From NCBI GenBank assembly GCA_000597885.1, contig CP004371.1, positions 620,001 to 684,000 on the forward strand: 64,000 nt of DNA, read 5' to 3'. This document shows positions 56,229 to 63,214 of the stretch, piece after piece. The stretch comes from Flammeovirgaceae bacterium 311 (GTDB lineage Bacteria; Bacteroidota; Bacteroidia; Cytophagales; Cyclobacteriaceae). A model generated the notes under the pieces. That model saw only the letters and a list, made by a program, of their open reading frames with translations, was not told where the DNA came from and did no database searches. A program made the translations under genes and the position numbers. Numbering within the stretch: the first letter of the stretch is position 1; each line of letters opens with the position of its first letter.

Positions 56229-56534
56229 TCTGAATCGTTAGACATTAAAAGTAAATTTGGAACGTCTTTTATTGATCATCTTCATAAGCTTCTAATGAAG
56301 AGTGGAATAGTAAAACCAAAATTGGGCGTTTCGTCTTCCTGAATTTTAGTTTCATGAAGAAGGAGTACTGGAGCAAAGTGAATTTTTATAAAGGTAGAGT
56401 TAATAATTTCAAATTAAACAGCCGGTTTTCTCTCTCAAAACGAAGTGTAAGCTTCCCTAATAGTCAGATAAATTTAAGTTGAAATTCTTTTCTAAGAGAG
56501 CCCTTCAATAAAATCGTCTTATCACAATTCATTA

Positions 56535-56846
56535 ACCTCTCCAAAATCCAAGAAACTTAACTACAGATTTCTAGTAAAGACTCACCAAAAAATAGGAGAG
56601 GAGCATCACAAAGACAGATTTCTCCAAAACACACAGGAAGCATCCAGGAGAATTTTTTGAGGTCCAAAATGTGGCATCTTTGCCTTAAAAACCGCTTCCA
56701 GATGCAGCAAAAGACCTTTTTTAGGCTATGGCTACGGTTCGAATCCTGCCACCTATATTGTTGAATTATCTGAACATTTTCATTCGTCAGGTGCAGTAGT
56801 ATATCCAATTACAAAAATTATAAATATATAAATATTAAATATAATT
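56535..56846 (+). repeat. Right-end module of E8
   Basis: About 260 bp closely related to 36757-37020: GACTCACCAAAAAATAGGAG, CACAGGAAGCATCCAG, TCCAAAATGTGGC, TTTTTTAGGCTATGG and TACGGTTCGAATCC. The GCCGGCCGC segment is deleted. The box CAGGTGCAG at 56789 lies 58 bp left of the core. The preceding 300 bp (56229-56534) shows nothing recognisable. Confidence 0.65.
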
Positions 56847-56942
56847 ATTTACCGATACAGAATGTAATATATTTTCGTAGTAATCTATATATGAGCATGT
56901 TATAATTGAAATTATTTGTTTGAGGTACAAATGGGGTACAAA
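56847..56942 (+). repeat. att-like repeat, copy 9
   Basis: Canonical core TTATTTACCGATACAGAAT, boxes GGTACAAATGGGGTACAAA at 56924-56942, 96 bp. The boxes and the following ACATAAATTGAAGGCTTATC match copies 6 and 7. Confidence 0.85.
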
Positions 56943-57004
56943 GTTTACACATAAATTGAAGGCTTATCCTTTACTTTTGATCATCGATTTCACTGATTAC
57001 GGAG

Positions 57005-57103
57005 ATGGACATTACCGAAGAGCTTTTTCAAGCACGTAATGGTAAAGAGGCTCTTGATTTGATTCAAGGCCTATTAAAACAACTAGCGCATATTCCAGAT
57101 TAA
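57005..57103 (+). pseudogene. Response-regulator fragment
   Basis: A 32-codon frame MDITEELFQARNGKEALDLI and so on, equal to helix one to helix two of a receiver domain (compare MDIAEEIDYVHDGVEGLQYL in the regulator at 29463). The bases before it, in the same frame, also read like the end of helix one. It stops at 57101-57103, overlapping the stop of the convergent LytTR gene. A relic caught at a module's left end. Confidence 0.45.
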
Positions 57104-57810
57104 TTCCTTTCATAAAATCCCTGCATCCGCTTACTTACATCATTTCTATAAGCTCTTCCAACAGGAAGGGTTTTTCCCGAAATCTCAACCTCAGAAGCAG
57201 ACCAGCTTTGAATTTTATTTAATGGCACAAGGAAAGCCCGATGAATACGAATAAAGCCTTTACTGCTCAATTCTTCCTCCAGGTCACTTATCTTCCGGCG
57301 AACCTGGAACGTATTATGTTCTGTAACAATTTTTATAGTATCTTTCTGGCTTTCCAGATATTGTATTTCATCAACAGCAATCCTAATCATTTTTTTATCG
57401 GAATGGACAAATAAAAAAGATCCGGGAATTTTTTCATTACCAGATAAATCCCTGACTGATTGCTTTTCAGATTTAATTTTTGCTACTGCTTTCAAAAACC
57501 TGTCGAGGGATATTGGTTTTAATAAATAATCCACAACGTCAAGCTCAAAACCCTCAATGGCATATTCTCGGTAAGCAGTGGTAAAAATAACTTTAGGAGG
57601 GTTTTTAAGTGATTTAAGGAAATCAATACCTGAAAGCTTAGGCATATGGATATCAAGGAATATCAGGTCTACAGATTGCTTTTGTAATGCCTGAAACGCA
57701 ATGATTGCATTTTCAAAAGTGCCAACAACCTCAAGATCTTCCAGATGTGCTATATGTGACTCTAGAACTTCAATGGCCAATGGTTCATCATCTATTATAA
57801 AGCAGGTCAT
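57100..57810 (-). CDS. LytTR-family response regulator
   Basis: 236 residues. Receiver domain with CFIIDDEPLAIEVLESHIAH, phospho-acceptor Asp in LIFLDIHMPKLSGIDFL, Thr in FTTAYREYAIEGF and Lys in YLLKPISLDRF. LytTR domain (about 128-233) with FIRIHRAFLVPLNKIQSW. Overlaps the kinase gene by 4 bp. Third such pair in the window. Confidence 0.94.
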   Translation of the reverse strand: MTCFIIDDEPLAIEVLESHIAHLEDLEVVGTFENAIIAFQALQKQSVDLIFLDIHMPKLSGIDFLKSLKNPPKVIFTTAYREYAIEGFELDVVDYLLKPISLDRFLKAVAKIKSEKQSVRDLSGNEKIPGSFLFVHSDKKMIRIAVDEIQYLESQKDTIKIVTEHNTFQVRRKISDLEEELSSKGFIRIHRAFLVPLNKIQSWSASEVEISGKTLPVGRAYRNDVSKRMQGFYERN

Positions 57811-58907
57811 TCTTTTTCAGCTCCTAGTGGTTTATCCAGACTTACAGATAGAAAAATGCTAAAATTTTCTTTTTCATCAGAGATGTACAGTTTGTAGTCT
57901 TTGCCATAAAGAAGTTCTAGCCGACGCTTTACATTTTTAAGACCAATACCATCTTTACATTTCTGCAGGTCTGCTCCGGGAGAATCGCTGCTTTTATCGC
58001 TGCTTTTACTGTTATCAACCTTCAGCATTAATCTATTCAGATTTATCTCCAGCTTTATATCAATCCACATATCCTGCAGCTGCTGGCTTACGCCGTGTTT
58101 AAAGCTGTTTTCAATAAAAGGTAGAATAAGCAGTGGCGGAATATAATTTCCGTTGATATCACCCTTGACATCGTATGCTAATCTTAATTTATTGCCATAT
58201 CGGATTTTTTCAAGGTGGATATAACTTTCAATCAAATCAAGTTCTTTTTTTAGCGGTACTGTGGGGGTATTACTTTCGTAGAGCATGTAATCCAGCAGAT
58301 CAGAGATTTTAAGCACCACTTCCGGAGCTTTATCCGACTTCTTAAGGGTTAGAGCATAAAGATTATTAAGTGTATTAAAAAGAAAATGCGGATGTATCTG
58401 TGCTTTTAGAAACTTCAGCTCCGCATTTACTTTTTCACTCTCTATTTTTTGGGCAGCTCTGTCTTTTTCCAGCCAGTATTTCCCTAGCTTAATAAAAGCC
58501 GCCAGCATAACTACTGGATAAATAGCTAAAGTATGCCTTAAAATCTCAAAAGCTGGTATGCTTAAAGTAGTATTGGTACGCTCAGGATATAGGAGCGGAT
58601 TTATTACATAAAAATCATAAAAGTACTTGAAAATTCCACCTGCTAATAGGATTAGCGCAAAGAAAACTGAAAAAATAAGGATCTTTTTAGTAATAAAATA
58701 TCGAGGTATGAGTACGTAAAGAACGATGTAAGTAACTATGATTTTGGGGAGAAGGCTTAATCCTTGGCTTAAAAATGTATCGGTATAATTGTTTCTTGGT
58801 AAGCTTCCTATAGTGAATACGTAGTAGATGAGGTATGCCAACCAAAAGGTTATATGCCAGACAACCCTGGTCTTCTCATTAAAATATTTTTCAATTGTAG
58901 AATTCAT
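57807..58907 (-). CDS. LytS/YehU-type sensor histidine kinase
   Basis: 366 residues. About four transmembrane helices in residues 18-150, a coiled linker, the phospho-acceptor motif LKAQIHPHFLFNTLNNLYAL near residue 190, then the ATPase domain with LILPFIENSFKHGVSQ and GIGLKNVKRRLELLYGK. Partner of the overlapping regulator. Few extracytoplasmic residues, so the stimulus is likely in or at the membrane. Confidence 0.93.
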   Translation of the reverse strand: MNSTIEKYFNEKTRVVWHITFWLAYLIYYVFTIGSLPRNNYTDTFLSQGLSLLPKIIVTYIVLYVLIPRYFITKKILIFSVFFALILLAGGIFKYFYDFYVINPLLYPERTNTTLSIPAFEILRHTLAIYPVVMLAAFIKLGKYWLEKDRAAQKIESEKVNAELKFLKAQIHPHFLFNTLNNLYALTLKKSDKAPEVVLKISDLLDYMLYESNTPTVPLKKELDLIESYIHLEKIRYGNKLRLAYDVKGDINGNYIPPLLILPFIENSFKHGVSQQLQDMWIDIKLEINLNRLMLKVDNSKSSDKSSDSPGADLQKCKDGIGLKNVKRRLELLYGKDYKLYISDEKENFSIFLSVSLDKPLGAEKE

Positions 58908-59143
58908 AAGATATCCTTAAAGCTAAGTTATTGCCATGATATATTTCTTGTTAGAAGACAAAATGCACTGTACCTACTACAAACAACAGTTTAAACACTT
59001 CTAACAACAGTTTTTACAATTTCATTGCCGTTTGTCGTGCCTTACCTGCTGTCTGTCTCTATGTATAAAATCACAATAAAATATGTGATACATTCACCTC
59101 AGTGTAAATCAAAAGCCCTTAGGCTGGGAAATAAAACCTTAAA

Positions 59144-59572
59144 ATGATTAACCCCATGAAAAATTTAAAACTAGTAGCGGTCTTTTCACTGCTAATCTTT
59201 TTTGCCGGAACAGTTCCCAATGCAGGTTATGAAGTTGGTGACACTGCACGTGATTTCCAACTTAAGAATGTAGATGGTAAAATGGTATCCTTGGCTGATT
59301 ATAAAGGGGCCAAAGGGTATATTGTTGTTTTTACCTGCAATACCTGCCCTTATTCAGTTATGTATGAAGACAGGATTAAAGCGCTGCATGATAAATTCGC
59401 AGATAAAGGATATCCTGTTATAGCTATCAACCCAAATGACGAGGTGAAGCAGCCTGGCGAATCATATGATGATATGATTGTACGAGCCAAAGAAAAGGGA
59501 TTTAGATTCCCTTACGTTCAGGATAAAACACAGGAGATTGCCAGGGCTTACGGAGCTACTGCAAAATGTTGA
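59144..59572 (+). CDS. AhpC/TSA-type redoxin, 5' copy of a scrambled gene
   Basis: Signal segment and redoxin domain almost identical to the gene at 12476: VFSLLIFFAGTVPNAGYEVG, the CNTCPYSVMYEDR motif, and NPNDEVKQPGESYDDM. The frame ends at 59572, soon after EIARAYGAT, because a second partial copy of the same gene begins there out of frame. The C-terminal cis-Pro loop and final strands are missing, so this product alone is unlikely to fold fully. Confidence 0.7.
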   Translation: MINPMKNLKLVAVFSLLIFFAGTVPNAGYEVGDTARDFQLKNVDGKMVSLADYKGAKGYIVVFTCNTCPYSVMYEDRIKALHDKFADKGYPVIAINPNDEVKQPGESYDDMIVRAKEKGFRFPYVQDKTQEIARAYGATAKC

Positions 59573-60053
59573 TGGAAAAATGGTTTCCCTGGCTGATTAT
59601 GAAAACGCCAAAGGGTATATCGTTGTTTTTACCTGCAATACATGTCCTGCTTCCGTCATGTATGAGGACCGGATTATAGCGCTGCATGATAAATTCGCAG
59701 ATAAAGGATATCCTGTTATTGCTATCAATCCAAATGACGAGGCGAAACAGCCTGGCGATTCGTATGATAAAATGATTGTACGAGCCAGAGAAAAAGGGTT
59801 TAAATTTCCCTACGCGCAGGATAAAACACAGGAGATTGCCAGGGCTTACGGAGCTACGAATACGCCGCATGTTTACGTGTTAAATAAAGATCGCAAGGTC
59901 GTATATATTGGCTCAATCGATAATAACGCCAGGAATGCCGCAAGTGCAGATAAATTGTATGTTGAGGATGCCGTTAAAGCTCTTGAGAGTAACAAGGATC
60001 CGGAAGTCTCTAAAACTAAAGCTATCGGCTGTACGATTAAGTGGGCATCGTAA
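59561..60053 (+). pseudogene. AhpC/TSA-type redoxin, 3' copy without signal peptide
   Basis: Starts abruptly at what is residue 42 of the intact gene (NVDGKMVSLADYENAKGY) and runs on through CNTCPASVMYEDR, NTPHVYVLNKDRKVVYIG and GCTIKWAS. A Met codon at 59580 or read-through from another frame could start it, but no signal peptide exists. The simplest history is two tandem genes joined by deletion between their middles. Followed by the same terminator as the copy at 12476. Confidence 0.7.
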
Positions 60054-60073
60054 AACTCTTATCCTTATTTACA

Positions 60074-60102
60074 GGCCATCCCTTGGGATGGCCTTTTTTT
60101 TT
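60074..60102 (+). terminator. Rho-independent terminator after the scrambled redoxin gene
   Basis: Stem GGCCATCC / GGATGGCC with loop CTTG, then nine T. Homologous to the terminator at 13108. Transcripts from mnmE run the other way and would meet it as A-run first. Confidence 0.88.
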
Positions 60103-60231
60103 ACTCCAGGCTCAGTTCGAAACCCGCTGCGCCGGCCGCTGCCACCCCCATAGCTAACCTATATACACTTTTTCACTCTTCAGGTGCAGCAGACCAACTA
60201 CCCATGGATGAATTTAGAAACAATGCATATA
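60103..60231 (+). repeat. Right-end module of E9, abutting mnmE
   Basis: Contains CAGTTCGAAACCCGCTGCGC, CCGGCCGCTGCCACC and the box CAGGTGCAG at 60181-60189, which is 53 bp left of the mnmE-end core. The sequence is related to the right-end modules at 13134, 36757 and 56535. This is the junction between the accreted array and the chromosomal mnmE gene. Confidence 0.65.
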
Positions 60232-60250
60232 TTATTTACCGATACAAAAT
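60232..60250 (+). other. Presumed attachment core inside the 3' end of mnmE
   Basis: TTATTTACCGATACAAAAT: stop, K, G, I, C and F codons of mnmE read from the plus strand. The nine copies to the left repeat it. No GGTACAAA boxes follow within mnmE, as expected of the chromosomal half of the site. In SGI1 of Salmonella the attachment site is the corresponding 18 bp of trmE/mnmE. Confidence 0.75.
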
Positions 60251-61617
60251 TTCGAAAATATATTTGCCAGTAGATCGTCCGTGGTTACTTCCCCAGTGAT
60301 CTCTCCAAGGTGGTATAGCGCAGTTCTGATGTCCAGGGCTAGTAAATCGCCTGTCACTCCTATTTCCAAACCGTTCAGCACATCCTGCAGGGCAGCATGG
60401 GTTTTCAGAAGGCTTTCGTAATGGCGAGCGGTGGTGACTATCGTATTGCCGGTGCGGAAGCTGGCCAGGTTGGCTTTCTCCAGGATTTGCTGCTTTAAAT
60501 CCTCCAGATTGGTTTTATCTTTTGCAGAAATGTAAAGCATCTGCTCAAAGCCTTTTAGCGCCTCCATCAGCTCTTGAGATGCGCTGTCAACTTTGTTGCC
60601 GATGGGGAGGAAGGGTTTGCCAAGATTCTCCAGCAGGTTGATCTCTTTGCCGATGCTTTCAGGAGTTTCATCTGAAAGATCGAACAGGTAGAGGATAATG
60701 GAAGCCTGCTGCAGCTTTTCCCGGGTGCGTTTCACGCCCATGGCTTCTACAATATCGGTAGTTTCGCGCAGACCTGCGGTATCAATAAACCTGAAATGGA
60801 TGCCCTCGATGATCAGCTCATCTTCGATAAAGTCACGGGTGGTACCGGCTATTTCTGATACAATTGCTTTTTCCTCGTTCAGCAGGGCGTTTAGCAGGGT
60901 GCTTTTGCCGGCATTGGGTTTGCCTGCAATCACTGTGGGCACGCCTTCCTTCAGCACACTACCTACGGCAAAGCTCTTGATGAGCCGTGCAATTACTGTC
61001 TGCAATTCATTTACCAGCTTTCGCAGGTCATTGCGGTTGGCAAACTCTACATCTTCTTCGCCAAAATCAAGCTCAAGCTCCACCATCGAAGCAAAATGGA
61101 TCAGCTTCTCCCTTAAGTCTTTTATTTCCTGGCTGAATCCGCCACGCATCTGGTGGAGGGCGGCTTCGTGCGCTGCGGCAGAATCGGCCTGGATCAGGTC
61201 GGCTACGGCTTCTGCCTGCGCCAGGTCGAACTGTCCATTCAGGAAGGCACGCTGGGTGAACTCGCCTGCTTTGGCCGGACGGGCTCCCTGCCGGATGAGC
61301 AGGTTCAGGATTTCGCGGACAATGAATTGGCTGCCATGACAGCTGATCTCAACCACATTTTCGCGGGTAAAGGAACGGGGTGCCACAAAAATGGTTGCCA
61401 GCACCTCATCCAGAATATGCCCTTCTTCGGTACGGATGGTGCCAAAGTGGGCGGTATGTGAAGCCTGTTTATCAAGGTCTTTGCCCCTGAATACTTTATT
61501 GGCAATGGCAATGGCATCGGGACCGGAGAGTCTGATAACAGCAATGGCGCCGCTTCCCTGGGGGGTTGCCAGCGCCACAATGGTGTCGTCGGTTGCTAAG
61601 GCTGAAAAAAGGGCCAA
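60232..61617 (-). CDS. mnmE: tRNA modification GTPase MnmE
   Basis: 461 residues, normal family length. With MnmG it forms the cytoplasmic complex that adds carboxymethylaminomethyl groups to U34 of certain tRNAs. The N-terminal tetrahydrofolate-binding domain (IVALATPQGSGAIAVIRLSG to about 118) precedes a helical domain and an inserted G domain: G1 GKPNAGKSTLLNALL, the EEKAIVSEIAGTTRD switch, G3 DTAGLRET and G4 NKVD. The last residues are F-C-I-G-K with the essential Cys. The gene is followed by the array of att-like repeats derived from this end. A thioredoxin gene lies 6 bp upstream on the same strand. Confidence 0.97.
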   Translation of the reverse strand: MALFSALATDDTIVALATPQGSGAIAVIRLSGPDAIAIANKVFRGKDLDKQASHTAHFGTIRTEEGHILDEVLATIFVAPRSFTRENVVEISCHGSQFIVREILNLLIRQGARPAKAGEFTQRAFLNGQFDLAQAEAVADLIQADSAAAHEAALHQMRGGFSQEIKDLREKLIHFASMVELELDFGEEDVEFANRNDLRKLVNELQTVIARLIKSFAVGSVLKEGVPTVIAGKPNAGKSTLLNALLNEEKAIVSEIAGTTRDFIEDELIIEGIHFRFIDTAGLRETTDIVEAMGVKRTREKLQQASIILYLFDLSDETPESIGKEINLLENLGKPFLPIGNKVDSASQELMEALKGFEQMLYISAKDKTNLEDLKQQILEKANLASFRTGNTIVTTARHYESLLKTHAALQDVLNGLEIGVTGDLLALDIRTALYHLGEITGEVTTDDLLANIFSKFCIGK

Positions 61618-61623
61618 ATCTGT

Positions 61624-62106
61624 TTAGGGGTTTAATTTTTTTGCAGCAAATGCCTGGAGGGTTTTCATGAACTGATCAGCCTGCTGATAGCCGGAAACCG
61701 GTTCGATCGTCCTGAAATCCTCATAGATAAACACAACGGTAGGGTAGCCGGAAACGCCCAGCTGACGGGCAACCTGTCGTTCGGTCATTTCAGCCTCACC
61801 CAGTTTAAAGGCGCGGTCGCTTTCTGCATTCAGCTTTACGGCATAGTAGTTTTTGTCTACATAGGCTGCCACCTCGCTGTTACTGAAGGTATCTTTATCC
61901 ATACGCTTGCACCAGCCACACCAGTCGGTATATACGTCTACAAAGATTTTGCGTGGCTCCTGCTGGTTGAGCACATAAGCCTCTTCCAGGGTCAGCCATT
62001 TGATTTCCCCTTTTCGTGCTGCAGTACCTGGTTCAGCCATTCTGAAAGCCAGCGCAGACATGGCCATAAAAACCAATAGTAAACCTGAGATAAGTTGCTT
62101 CTTCAT
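61624..62106 (-). CDS. Exported thioredoxin-fold protein
   Basis: 160 residues with a signal peptide (residues 1-21). Thioredoxin-like domain with FVDVYTDWCGWCKRMDKDTF and the later GYPTVVFIYED cis-Pro loop. The WCGWC active site is found in DsbD-gamma-like and DUF255-like reductases. Only 6 bp separate it from mnmE, so the two are probably cotranscribed, a backbone arrangement. Confidence 0.9.
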   Translation of the reverse strand: MKKQLISGLLLVFMAMSALAFRMAEPGTAARKGEIKWLTLEEAYVLNQQEPRKIFVDVYTDWCGWCKRMDKDTFSNSEVAAYVDKNYYAVKLNAESDRAFKLGEAEMTERQVARQLGVSGYPTVVFIYEDFRTIEPVSGYQQADQFMKTLQAFAAKKLNP

Positions 62107-62242
62107 GTCTTGGATTTATTATACCAGCTGTATGAAAGGCAGGTACAAGCTAAACGTTTAAAGAATTGCATTTAATTCAACTCCGGGCTAAAATAATCAG
62201 TTTCTGCCTTACTTCTGCATCCATGTAAGATCAATCTACCAA

Positions 62243-63214
62243 TTAGGTCCTGCCCATTGTGCCTGGTACCGCTAAGCCTGCTGATCCTGCAGCACTTTTT
62301 TCTATGGATAAGGCAGTGGAGGGGGAAGCTAATGTACCGGCGCTTCTGTTGCTGAAACGCCTGTTAATGATGCCATCTGTTGGAGAAAACAGAAAGGCCA
62401 GCACAAACAGGAGACCAGCAACACCAGACATGGCACCGGCTACAGACCCATCCAGCCAAAGGGCTATATAATAGCCTCCAATGGCAGATAAAACACCAGC
62501 CAATGCCGCCAGCCACAGCATTTGCTTAAGCCGGCGGGTGAGCAGGTAAGCGGTGGCAGCAGGCACCACCAGAAAAGCCACCACCAGAATGGCACCTACC
62601 AGCTCAAAAGAAGCTACAGTAACCACAGAAACCAGGCTCATCAGCACATAGTGCCAGCCCAGGGTAGAAAGACCTATAGCAGCAGCAAAAGCTGGATCGA
62701 AGGTGGTTAACTGCAGCTCCTTATAGGCAATGATGATGATGCCCAGAATCAGCAACAGTACTGTGGTCATCACCCATGGAGCCCGCGGGCCCAGGTTAAC
62801 ACCAGCATCTGTAATCCAGAGATCGAGTGGTACAAAGGCTATTTCTCCATACAGCACACATTCCTGATCCAGGTCGATCTGTCCGGCAAACAGGCTTAAT
62901 AAAATAACACCTACTGCAAACATCCAGGTAAAGGTTACCCCTATGGAAGCATCGCTCTGCAGGCGGCCTTTGCGATGAAAAAATTCTATCAGAAAAGTGC
63001 TGAAGAGCCCGACTGCAACGGCTCCCGGCATTAGCGTAAGGGAATCGCGGCTGCCGCTGAACAGGTAGGCTACCACAATCCCGGGCAGTACTGCATGAGA
63101 AATAGCATCGCCTACCATTGCCATGCGCCGTAATATCAGGAAGCAACCCAGCAAAGCGCAGCTGATCGCCACCAGGCTGCCGGTCAGGATGATGTAAATA
63201 TCTGTAGTACTCAT
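62243..63214 (-). CDS. Metal ABC transporter permease (ZnuB/TroD-like)
   Basis: 323 residues with eight or nine hydrophobic helices. Family blocks: LLGCFLILRRMAMVGDAISH, AVLPGIVVAYLFSG, TFDPAFAAAIGLSTLGWHYV and VGAILVVAFLVVPAATAYLL. Part of a zinc/manganese/iron importer with the permease gene that overlaps its start by 4 bp; the ATPase and binding-protein genes should lie beyond the right edge. The C-tail is Ala/Ser/Gly-rich and extra. Confidence 0.93.
   Translation of the reverse strand: MSTTDIYIILTGSLVAISCALLGCFLILRRMAMVGDAISHAVLPGIVVAYLFSGSRDSLTLMPGAVAVGLFSTFLIEFFHRKGRLQSDASIGVTFTWMFAVGVILLSLFAGQIDLDQECVLYGEIAFVPLDLWITDAGVNLGPRAPWVMTTVLLLILGIIIIAYKELQLTTFDPAFAAAIGLSTLGWHYVLMSLVSVVTVASFELVGAILVVAFLVVPAATAYLLTRRLKQMLWLAALAGVLSAIGGYYIALWLDGSVAGAMSGVAGLLFVLAFLFSPTDGIINRRFSNRSAGTLASPSTALSIEKSAAGSAGLAVPGTMGRT

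Noticed and set aside
2791-60253. The repeats as a CRISPR array or integron attC sites
   Set aside because: Spacing is kilobases and irregular, the repeats are direct copies of the mnmE end, and they lack the inverted attC structure and an intI gene.
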